Under the pieces are notes generated by a model. That model was given only the letters and a program-made list of their open reading frames with translations. It was not told the origin of the DNA and searched no databases. A DNA stretch of 19,724 bases. Source: JAAZNO01 sp012798275 (GTDB lineage Bacteria; Chloroflexota; Anaerolineae; B4-G1; SLSP01). The DNA lies in assembly GCA_035347995.1 (NCBI GenBank), contig DAOPQD010000063.1, forward strand, positions 1 to 19,724, read 5' to 3'. Made by a program: the position numbers and the translations under genes. This document shows, piece by piece, positions 7,280-13,752 of this stretch (positions within the stretch are counted from its first letter, which is position 1; each line of letters opens with the position of its first letter).

Positions 7280-9670
7280 ATGATCAATCCCCTCGATACT
7301 TTGAAGAAGATGCTCTTGCTGGAGCAGAAAGATTACGCCTTTCAGGACAAAGCCGTGGCCGGCGGATTGGGGCGGTATGCCGATACCTGGCGTCGTCAGG
7401 CGCTGGCGGCTTTTGGCGATGCGGCGTGGGTGGAAGATGTAGCGGTGCGCCTTTGCGCCTACAGTGGACTTCAGCCTGAGGCGCGACAGCAGGCCTTGCA
7501 GGAGCTGTGGACGATCCTGTCGGCCCCTCCCGCGTCGGCGACAAGCGGCGGCGCGCCGGCGGAAATCCCCGCGCCGACTGCGCCGCGACCTGCGCAGCCT
7601 CCAGCGCAACCTGGACGGGGAGTTCTGGCGCCCGTGACCACCCTGCCCGGCGTCGCGCAGAAACGGGCGGCGTATCTCGAAAAGCTGGGTGTGCGGACGA
7701 TCGCGGATCTGCTGCACTATTACCCGCGCCGTTATGAGGACTACTCCCGGCTCAAGACGATTGATCACCTGGAGTATGGCGAGCTGGTGACGGTCATCGC
7801 CACGGTGTGGGAGGCCGGGGGACGGGAAGTGCGCCCCGGCCTGTACCTCTTCCGGGCCATCGTGGGGGACGGGACCGGCACGCTCGAAGTGACCTGGTTC
7901 AACAACCGTTTCCTCGAAGGGCGCCTGAAGGCGGGGATGCAGATTGAATTGCGTGGGCGCGTCGGCGAGCACCTGGGGCGCCTGACCATGGCTTCCCCGG
8001 AGTGGGGGCCGGTGGGGCGCAATGACCTGGAAGAGGGGCGCATCGCGTCGGTCTATTCGCTGCCGGAGGGCCTGACGCAACGCTGGTTCCGGCAGCTGCT
8101 GCAGCGCACGCTCACGGCCTGGGCGGGACGCCTGAGCGACCCCCTGCCGGAGGACTTGCGGCAGCGTTATGGGCTTTTGCCGCTGAGCCGGGCTTTGTGG
8201 GGCATTCACCGCCCGGACGATCGAGCGCACCTCGAGGCGGCGCAACGGCGGTTGGCCTTTGAGGAGCTGCTCTATCTGCAGTTGGGGCTGCTGCGCCAGA
8301 AACGCCTGTGGAAGTCACAGCCGGGGCAGCCGGTGCAGATTGCGGAGGAAACCCTGGCGGCCTACGTGGCGGCGCTCCCTTACGAGCTCACCGGCGCGCA
8401 ACGCCGTTCGCTGGAGGAGATGGTGCGAGACATCGCCTCGCCGGAGCCGATGAACCGCCTGCTGCAGGGCGATGTGGGCTCGGGCAAGACCGTGCTGGCG
8501 GCGCTGTTGATGGCGTTGACCGCCGCGGGCGGGTTCCAGGCAGCGCTCATGGCGCCTACCGAGGTCCTGGCGGAACAGCACTTCAAGAGCTTGAACCGCC
8601 TCTTTGAGCGCTTCCCTGAGCCGCGTCCGACGCTGCGCCTGCTTACCGGGAGCACCGGCGGGGCGGCGCGTTCGGAAATCTACGCCGGCCTCGCTGACGG
8701 CACCTTGCCGTTGGTCGTGGGCACCCATGCGTTGATCCAGGAACAGGTCAACTTCCATAATCTCGCGCTCGTCATCATTGATGAGCAGCATCGTTTCGGC
8801 GTCGAACAGCGCGGGGCGCTGCGACAGAAGGGCTACAATCCGCACCTGCTGGTGATGACGGCGACGCCGATCCCTCGCTCGTTGGAGCTGACCCTGTGGG
8901 GGCACCTGGATGTGTCGGTGCTGGACGAAATGCCGCCGGGACGGCAACCCATCGAGACCCGCGTGCTCACGGCGCGACAGCGCGAGGCCGCCTACGGCTT
9001 CATCCGCCATCAGGTCGCCCAGGGACGGCAGGCATTCATTATCTACCCGCTGGTCGAGGAATCGGAGAAAATCGAGGCGCGGGCTGCGGTGGTGGAGTAC
9101 GAGCGGCTGCAGCAAGAGGTCTTCCCCGACCTGCGTTTGGGGTTGTTGCACGGACGGATGCGCTCCGACGAGAAAGACGAGGTGATGTTGCGCTTTGTGC
9201 GGGGCGAGCTGGACATCCTCGTGGCGACCTCGGTGATTGAAGTGGGGATTGATGTCCCCAATGCGACTGTTATCCTGATTGACGGCGCCGAACGCTTCGG
9301 TCTGGCGCAGCTGCATCAGTTCCGGGGGCGCGTGGGGCGGGGCGAGTACCCCTCGTACTGCCTGTTGCTTTCCGAGTCGCCTTCAGAGGAAGCGGATGAG
9401 CGCCTCAAGCTCCTGGAGACGACAACCGATGGCTTCGTGCTGGCGCAGAAGGACCTGGAGTTGCGGGGTCCGGGGCAATTTCTGGGGACGCAGCAGAGCG
9501 GGATGCCGGAGTTGCCGCTGGCGATGCAGGCGGACACACGCTGGCTGCATCAGGCACGGGAAGCGGCGATGCAATTGCTGGCGGAGGACCCGGAACTGGC
9601 CGAGCCGGCGCATCAAGAGCTGGCGCAGCGCGTCGCTGCTTTCTGGCAGGGGACGGGAGATGTGAGCTGA
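7280..9670 (+). CDS. recG: ATP-dependent DNA helicase RecG
   Basis: A branch-migration helicase that rewinds stalled forks and processes Holliday junctions. At 796 residues it is about 100 longer than E. coli RecG, because of an N-terminal extension (1-85, ending in an Ala/Pro-rich linker to about 112). Then come the wedge OB-fold region (LPGVAQKRAAYLEKLGVRTI, LLHYYPRRYEDY) and the SF2 motor: Walker A GDVGSGKT (K403), motif II DEQH (D501) within IIDEQHRFGVEQRGALRQKG, TATPIPRSL, and motif VI HQFRGRVGRG. A C-terminal RecG signature, LELRGPGQFLGTQQSGMPE, is present. A weak AGGGA precedes the ATG. Its stop overlaps the coaD start (TGATG). recG also follows the yloU-yloV cluster in Bacillus. Confidence 0.97.
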   Translation: MINPLDTLKKMLLLEQKDYAFQDKAVAGGLGRYADTWRRQALAAFGDAAWVEDVAVRLCAYSGLQPEARQQALQELWTILSAPPASATSGGAPAEIPAPTAPRPAQPPAQPGRGVLAPVTTLPGVAQKRAAYLEKLGVRTIADLLHYYPRRYEDYSRLKTIDHLEYGELVTVIATVWEAGGREVRPGLYLFRAIVGDGTGTLEVTWFNNRFLEGRLKAGMQIELRGRVGEHLGRLTMASPEWGPVGRNDLEEGRIASVYSLPEGLTQRWFRQLLQRTLTAWAGRLSDPLPEDLRQRYGLLPLSRALWGIHRPDDRAHLEAAQRRLAFEELLYLQLGLLRQKRLWKSQPGQPVQIAEETLAAYVAALPYELTGAQRRSLEEMVRDIASPEPMNRLLQGDVGSGKTVLAALLMALTAAGGFQAALMAPTEVLAEQHFKSLNRLFERFPEPRPTLRLLTGSTGGAARSEIYAGLADGTLPLVVGTHALIQEQVNFHNLALVIIDEQHRFGVEQRGALRQKGYNPHLLVMTATPIPRSLELTLWGHLDVSVLDEMPPGRQPIETRVLTARQREAAYGFIRHQVAQGRQAFIIYPLVEESEKIEARAAVVEYERLQQEVFPDLRLGLLHGRMRSDEKDEVMLRFVRGELDILVATSVIEVGIDVPNATVILIDGAERFGLAQLHQFRGRVGRGEYPSYCLLLSESPSEEADERLKLLETTTDGFVLAQKDLELRGPGQFLGTQQSGMPELPLAMQADTRWLHQAREAAMQLLAEDPELAEPAHQELAQRVAAFWQGTGDVS

Positions 9671-10194
9671 TGGGAAAATGCGCCCTGTATCCTGGTTCGT
9701 TTGATCCGATTCACTTTGGACACATGGATATTGCGCAGCGGGCGGCGGCGCTGTTTGACCGGTTGGTTATCGCGGTGTATGAACATCCCAGTAAGCGGCT
9801 GTGGTTTTCGGCAGAGGAACGGGTCGCTTTTGTGCGGGAGGCGTTGCGCTCGGTGCCCAACATCGAAGTGCGCTCTTACAGCGAACTGACCACGGCTTTT
9901 GCCGACTCAGTGGGCGCGCAGGTACTGGTGCGTGGTCTGCGGGTGATTTCCGATTTCGAGCTGGAATATCAGATGGCGCTGACCAACAAAGCACTGGCGC
10001 CGCACATCGAAACCGTGTGCCTCATGACGCGGCAGGAACACGCCTTTCTCTCTTCAAGCATCGTTAAAGAAGTCTGCTCCCTGGGGGGCGATATTTCGAC
10101 GATGGTTCCGCCGCATGTCGTGGCGGCGCTGTTGGAAGTTCGTGAGAAGGCTGTGGGCGCCGGGGGCATTCCTTTGGTCTCGCTGCGAGACTAG
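9670..10194 (+). CDS. coaD: Phosphopantetheine adenylyltransferase
   Basis: Transfers AMP from ATP to 4'-phosphopantetheine to give dephospho-CoA, the penultimate step of coenzyme A synthesis. The 174 residues fit the family (about 160) with a short C-terminal tail. Signatures are YPGSFDPIHFGHMDI with the nucleotidyltransferase HFGH at 15-18, VRGLRVISDFELEYQMALTN for the pantetheine site, and LSSSIVKEVCSLGGDI corresponding to the ISSTxVKE motif. The ATG overlaps the recG stop by one base, so translation is coupled. The usual partner rsmD is absent between recG and coaD. Confidence 0.97.
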   Translation: MGKCALYPGSFDPIHFGHMDIAQRAAALFDRLVIAVYEHPSKRLWFSAEERVAFVREALRSVPNIEVRSYSELTTAFADSVGAQVLVRGLRVISDFELEYQMALTNKALAPHIETVCLMTRQEHAFLSSSIVKEVCSLGGDISTMVPPHVVAALLEVREKAVGAGGIPLVSLRD

Positions 10195-10340
10195 AAAAGC
10201 ATGAAGCGGGAGTTTCATTGCCGGGGCGCGGAGATCTCCGAAGCAGTCAGAGCTTTCCCGTGACCTTTGCGGTGAAATTCGTTGGGAGGGGATGAAAAAG
10301 TTTTGGACCAGCCGCTTTATTTTCAGACCAGGAGGCGCGG

Positions 10341-10808
10341 ATGGACATTGATTTTCGCATCAAACAGTTGGAAGATTTCCTGCTGAAAAATAGTCCGAAG
10401 ATTCCCCTGTCGGCGAATCGGGCGGTGAATGAAGCGGATGCGCGCCGTCTGTTGGAGGAGCTGCGCGCCGCCTTGCCCGCCGAGCTCGCCCAAGCGCGGC
10501 AGGTGCTGGCGGAACGCGAGGCGATGTTGGCTCAGGCGCGCCAGGAGGGCGAGCGCATCATCGCGGCTGCGCGCGAGGAAGCGCAGAAGCTGACGGATGA
10601 GCATCGCCTGATGCAGGAGGCCCGCCATCAGGCCGGGGTGACACGGCAACGTGCTCAGGAGGAGGCCACTGCCCTGCGCGCTGACGCGGATGAATATGTG
10701 TTCGATACCCTCAGTCAGCTACAGCAGGAGCTGGCGCGCTTGCAGCGGACGGTGGATAACGGGCTGCAGAAGCTGGAAGCTGACCGTGAGCGGCGGCTGC
10801 AGGAGTGA
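10341..10808 (+). CDS. Coiled-coil protein between coaD and rpmF (unassigned)
   Basis: A 155-residue, highly charged, Ala/Glu/Arg/Gln-rich protein with no signal peptide or membrane segment. Residues 1-30 (MDIDFRIKQLEDFLLKNSPK) form a short N-terminal motif. From about 38 to 155 it is almost entirely predicted coiled coil, with heptad-like LAEREAMLAQARQEGERI and LQQELARLQRTVDNGLQKL. It resembles ATP synthase subunit b or DivIVA-like proteins in general character. The location between coaD and rpmF mirrors SepIVA-type DivIVA proteins of Actinobacteria, which act in cell division; this is an analogy of position, not shown homology. AGGAGGCG lies about 6 nt before the ATG. It follows coaD after a 146-nt gap without a clear terminator or promoter. 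Confidence 0.75.
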   Translation: MDIDFRIKQLEDFLLKNSPKIPLSANRAVNEADARRLLEELRAALPAELAQARQVLAEREAMLAQARQEGERIIAAAREEAQKLTDEHRLMQEARHQAGVTRQRAQEEATALRADADEYVFDTLSQLQQELARLQRTVDNGLQKLEADRERRLQE

Positions 10809-10824
10809 GTGAGCCATGGTCCGT

Positions 10825-10852
10825 TTGACAGGAACGCGCTTTTCCGTATAAT
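10825..10852 (+). promoter_or_regulatory. Perfect-consensus sigma70 promoter for rpmF
   Basis: TTGACA (10825-10830) and TATAAT (10847-10852) are both exact consensus hexamers with a 16-nt spacer. Predicted transcription starts near 10859, leaving a leader of about 92 nt before the rpmF ATG. Confidence 0.88.
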
Positions 10853-10951
10853 GGGGACTGCGCCGGATGATGGAGCGGCGGCGAGCGGGTCAGGCATTTT
10901 CCGCCGTGCTGCTGTCCAGGCGTGATTTTGGATAAGGAGTATTGAATTACT

Positions 10952-11143
10952 ATGCCAGCAGTACCGAAGCACAAGATTACCAGCCGACGCCGAAAGAATC
11001 GCCGCGCCCATACTTTCGCGGCCCCGACGCTCTACCATTTGGTGCCGTGTCCTGAATGCGGTGAAATGGTGCGCCCTTATCACGTGTGTCACAATTGCGG
11101 CACTTACCGGCGCGTCAAAGTCCTGGAAGTGAAGAAGGATTGA
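10952..11143 (+). CDS. rpmF: Large ribosomal subunit protein bL32
   Basis: A 63-residue protein with the bL32 N-terminus (AVPKHKITSRRRKNRRAH) and a zinc ribbon with C33/C36 (CPECG) and C46/C49 (CHNCG), i.e. the C+ form. AAGGAG (10934-10939) is 12 nt from the ATG, unusually far, but an in-frame stop just upstream and the conserved N-terminus leave no better ATG/GTG/TTG. It has its own promoter and is closed by a terminator, so it is probably a single-gene unit embedded in the + strand run. The DUF177/YceD gene that often precedes rpmF is missing here. Confidence 0.95.
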   Translation: MPAVPKHKITSRRRKNRRAHTFAAPTLYHLVPCPECGEMVRPYHVCHNCGTYRRVKVLEVKKD

Positions 11144-11222
11144 GCTGTTGGGTCACCCCGGCGGCGTGGAAATTTCGACCTGCAGGGGCGCGCACTCGTC
11201 CTTGTCTGCAATGGGAGTATGG

Positions 11223-11256
11223 CCGGGCCTCTACGGAGGCCCGGAGTTTGTTGTTA
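11223..11256 (+). terminator. Terminator after rpmF
   Basis: A 9-bp GC-rich stem (11223-11231 with 11236-11244) with a TACG tetraloop, followed by AGTTTGTTGTTA. A second, smaller inverted repeat (CAACAG agc CTGTTG, 11270-11284) follows upstream of the next gene; its role is unknown. Confidence 0.7.
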
Positions 11257-11307
11257 CGGGCGTGTTTTGCAACAGAGCCTGTTGTTGAGGGGAAGGAATG
11301 GTGAAAG

Positions 11308-11679
11308 ATGGAAAACAAAGTGATCCCGGGAAAGGTGACCGTGGAGCCTGGGGTATTGGAAACCATCGCCCGACTGACGACCAGGGGAGTGCCTGGCGTG
11401 GCGAAAATTGCCGAGCAGACCGATGCGGAACGGTTTTTAGGCCTGAGCGGCAAGTCGGTGCAGGTGCACGTCTCGGAGGGTCGCGTGTCGGTGGATTTGC
11501 ACATCATGGCGGAGCCCGACATCAGCCTGTTGCAGCTGGGCCGTTCGGTCCAGAAGAGCGTCACCGAAGCCATCCAGAAGATGATCGGAATGCCTGTTGA
11601 GGCGGTGAACGTCTACATCGAGGATGTGGTGTTTGCCCCGTCGGCCACAGAACCTCCGGCGGCGCCGATCCAGGGCTAG
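11308..11679 (+). CDS. Asp23/Gls24 family protein, YqhY-like
   Basis: A 123-residue second Asp23 paralogue. It opens IPGKVTVEPGVLETIARLTT, then GVPGVAKI, a strand pair SVQVHVSEGRVSVDLHIMAE, SVQKSVTEAIQKMIGM and PVEAVNVYIEDVVF, all diagnostic of the family; an Ala/Pro tail ends the protein. Its position directly before nusB (17 nt) is that of Firmicutes YqhY, which is linked to acetyl-CoA carboxylase and lipid homeostasis; no accBC genes are in this window. GGAAGGA sits about 10 nt before the ATG. Thus the window carries one YloU-type and one YqhY-type protein, each beside its classical partner. Confidence 0.88.
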   Translation: MENKVIPGKVTVEPGVLETIARLTTRGVPGVAKIAEQTDAERFLGLSGKSVQVHVSEGRVSVDLHIMAEPDISLLQLGRSVQKSVTEAIQKMIGMPVEAVNVYIEDVVFAPSATEPPAAPIQG

Positions 11680-11696
11680 AGCAGGATGGGACGCCG

Positions 11697-12158
11697 ATGA
11701 AAGGCGAGCGACGTCTGGCGCGGGAGTTGGCTTTGCAGTCGCTCTACGAGATTGATGCCGTAGGGCATGCCGTCGGTTGGGTGCTGCAAAACTGCCTCGA
11801 GCGTGAACCGGATTTGCCTGAGCCCGTGCTGGAATACTATCAGCAGCTGGTGACTGGCGTGGTGAAATGCCGGGCACAGCTCGATGTCTATATTCAGCAA
11901 TACGCGCAGGAATGGCCTCTCGAGCAGGTGGCGATCGTGGATCGCAACGTGCTGCGGATGGCGCTGTACGAGTTTACCGTGGGCCGAATTCCCATCAAGG
12001 TCGCCATCAACGAAGCCGTGGAGCTGGCGAAAGCTTTTGGCTCAGATAGCGCGCCGCGTTTTGTCAACGGCGTGTTGGGGGCGTTGGCGCCGCTGCGACG
12101 CGAGATCACCGAGGCGCTGGAAGCCGGCATGGGAACTACTGCCCCCGCCTCGAGCTGA
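11697..12158 (+). CDS. nusB: Transcription antitermination factor NusB
   Basis: An RNA-binding helical protein that, with NusE/S10, binds boxA in rRNA leaders and prevents premature termination. The 153 residues match the family. Signatures are RRLARELALQSLYEID at the N-terminus, VAIVDRNVLRMALYEF, and the C-terminal hallmark IPIKVAINEAVELAKAFGSD followed by APRFVNGVLG. AGGATGGG lies about 6 nt before the ATG. It is the last gene of the unit with the YqhY-like protein and is followed by a strong terminator. Confidence 0.96.
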   Translation: MKGERRLARELALQSLYEIDAVGHAVGWVLQNCLEREPDLPEPVLEYYQQLVTGVVKCRAQLDVYIQQYAQEWPLEQVAIVDRNVLRMALYEFTVGRIPIKVAINEAVELAKAFGSDSAPRFVNGVLGALAPLRREITEALEAGMGTTAPASS

Positions 12159-12196
12159 GCGGGCGCGGCTCCGTCACGATTTTTCGATTTGACTGC

Positions 12197-12232
12197 AGGA
12201 CGCCATCCGATGTGAGGATTGGCGTCCTTTTT
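12197..12232 (+). terminator. Terminator after nusB
   Basis: Stem AGGACGCCA (12197-12205) with TGGCGTCCT (12220-12228), extended by TCC/GGA around a one-base bulge and followed by five Ts. A classic intrinsic terminator. Confidence 0.88.
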
Positions 12233-12247
12233 GTTATGAAATCTCAC

Positions 12248-12276
12248 TTGTTCAATGGCGCGGGCTGGATTAGGCT
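12248..12276 (+). promoter_or_regulatory. Possible promoter for the COG2403 GTPase gene
   Basis: TTGTTC (12248-12253) and TAGGCT (12271-12276) have a 17-nt spacer. They lie just after the nusB terminator and about 80 nt before the ATG. The match is modest. A 6-bp hairpin (12303-12308/12318-12323) lies in the predicted leader. Confidence 0.35.
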
Positions 12277-12355
12277 TGAGTCTGCACGCCGGGCGAAGTC
12301 TTCGGGCGGAGGCTGGACGCCCGCTTCATTATCGCTAGACAAGGAGAGGATCTGT

Positions 12356-13672
12356 ATGGAAAAAATCCGGTTGATCATCATGGGCGCTGCCGGGCGCGAT
12401 TTTCACAATTTCAACACGTATTTTCGGGATAATCCGCGTTACGAGGTGGTGGCCTTCACCGCAACGCAGATCCCTAACATCGAAGGGCGTCTGTATCCGC
12501 CGCAGCTGGCGGGGGCGCTGTACCCTCAAGGTATCCCGATCTATCCCGAGGCTGAACTGGGGAATCTCATCCGCAAGTACGATGTGGATCAGGTGGTGTT
12601 CGCCTATTCCGACGTGCCGCATGAGTATGTGATGCACAAAGCCAGCCTGGTGACGGCGCTGGGCCCCGATTTTCGGGTGATGGGCGGCAAGGGCACCATG
12701 CTCAAGAGCAGCAAGCCCGTCGTCGCGGTCACGGCGGTGCGCACGGGCGCGGGCAAGTCGCAGACGACCCGTCACGTGTGCGATTCGTTGCAGCGGCTCG
12801 GCAAGAAGGTCGTCGCCGTGCGCCATCCCATGCCGTATGGCGATCTGGTACGGCAGCGCGTGCAGCGCTTCGCCACCTACGCAGACCTGGACCTGCACGA
12901 GTGCACGATCGAGGAGCGGGAGGAGTACGAACCGCACATTGATCGCGGTGTGGTGGTCTATGCCGGCGTGGACTATGAGGCGATCCTGCGCGAGGCCGAG
13001 AAGGAAGCCGATGTGGTGGTTTGGGACGGCGGCAATAACGACATTCCCTTCTACAAGCCGGATCTGTGGATCGTGGTCGCCGATCCCCATCGCCCGGGGC
13101 ATGAGGTCACTTACTATCCCGGTGAGACCAATTTCCGCGCGGCGGATGTGATCGTGCTCAACAAGATGGACACGGCGGATTATGCCAACGTGCGCCAGAT
13201 CTATCAGCACATCGCCGAGGTGAATCCCCAGGCAATCGTGGTGGAAGCCGCCTCCCCGCTCTTCGTGGATCATCCTGAGCGCATCCGCGGCAAGCGGGTG
13301 TTGGTCGTGGAGGATGGACCCACGCTCACGCATGGCGAGATGGCTTACGGCGCGGGCTGCGTGGCGGCGCAACGCTTCGGCGCCGCGGAGATCATGGATC
13401 CGCGCCCGTATGCGGTGGCCTCGATTTCGGCGACCTATGCTAAGTATCCCCGCACCGGGCAGATTCTGCCCGCGATGGGGTATGGTCACGAGCAGGTGCG
13501 CGACCTGGAGGTCACCATCAACAACACGCCCTGCGACCTGGTGGTGATCGGCACGCCGATTGACCTCACCCGCGTGTTGAGCATCAATCATCCCATGGAA
13601 CGGGTGCGTTATGAGCTGCAGGTGATCGGCAAACCGACCCTGGAGGACATTCTGGCGGAACGCTTCGCCTAG
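12356..13672 (+). CDS. Cyclic 2,3-diphosphoglycerate synthetase-like GTPase (COG2403)
   Basis: A 438-residue cytosolic P-loop protein. The N-terminal part (1-115) is a Rossmann-like domain (IRLIIMGAAGRDFHNFNTYF, VVAFTATQIPNIEGR, VFAYSDVPHEYVMH). The central NTPase domain has P-loop TAVRTGAGKS (K134, S135), a Walker-B/G3-like VVVWDGGNNDIPF and a G4-like LNKMD (N269-D272). The family is named for the archaeal synthetase that cyclises 2,3-diphosphoglycerate, a thermoprotectant; whether bacterial members do this is unclear, so the reaction is not asserted. The ATG at 12356 has AAGGAGAGGA 5 nt upstream. An in-frame extension back to 12212 would run into the nusB terminator and is rejected. It is a single-gene unit with a very strong terminator. 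Confidence 0.82.
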   Translation: MEKIRLIIMGAAGRDFHNFNTYFRDNPRYEVVAFTATQIPNIEGRLYPPQLAGALYPQGIPIYPEAELGNLIRKYDVDQVVFAYSDVPHEYVMHKASLVTALGPDFRVMGGKGTMLKSSKPVVAVTAVRTGAGKSQTTRHVCDSLQRLGKKVVAVRHPMPYGDLVRQRVQRFATYADLDLHECTIEEREEYEPHIDRGVVVYAGVDYEAILREAEKEADVVVWDGGNNDIPFYKPDLWIVVADPHRPGHEVTYYPGETNFRAADVIVLNKMDTADYANVRQIYQHIAEVNPQAIVVEAASPLFVDHPERIRGKRVLVVEDGPTLTHGEMAYGAGCVAAQRFGAAEIMDPRPYAVASISATYAKYPRTGQILPAMGYGHEQVRDLEVTINNTPCDLVVIGTPIDLTRVLSINHPMERVRYELQVIGKPTLEDILAERFA

Positions 13673-13691
13673 GCCGGTTCAGCAGCGCAAC

Positions 13692-13726
13692 AAGCGGTCG
13701 GCATTTTTTGAATGCCGACCGCTTTT
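13692..13726. terminator. Strong terminator between the COG2403 gene and the convergent SH3b protein gene
   Basis: A perfect 14-bp stem (13692-13705 with 13711-13724) with a 5-nt loop and TTTT on the + side. The - side has only a TTGTTG tail, so it may be partly bidirectional. Confidence 0.88.
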
Positions 13727-13752
13727 CGTGGGCCAGGATCTCCTGGAAGGGC

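Noticed and set aside
7043..9316. Two long - strand open frames (400 and 333 codons) across the recG region
   Set aside because: Both are antisense to degV/recG, whose motifs are continuous. Composition is Arg/Gln/His-rich with no domains or ribosome-binding sites.
10292..10351. Short upstream frame (19 residues) overlapping the coiled-coil gene start
   Set aside because: Its only SD (GGGAGGG) ends one base before the ATG, too close for normal initiation, and no attenuator structure is visible.
12212..12355. N-terminal extension of the COG2403 protein
   Set aside because: It would begin inside the nusB terminator hairpin, lacks family similarity, and a strong ribosome-binding site precedes the internal ATG at 12356.
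12335..13591. Long open frame (418 codons) on the - strand
   Set aside because: It is antisense to the well-supported COG2403 gene, is rich in His/Arg/Ile in a way typical of mirror frames, has no recognisable motif, and is an artefact of codon bias at high GC.
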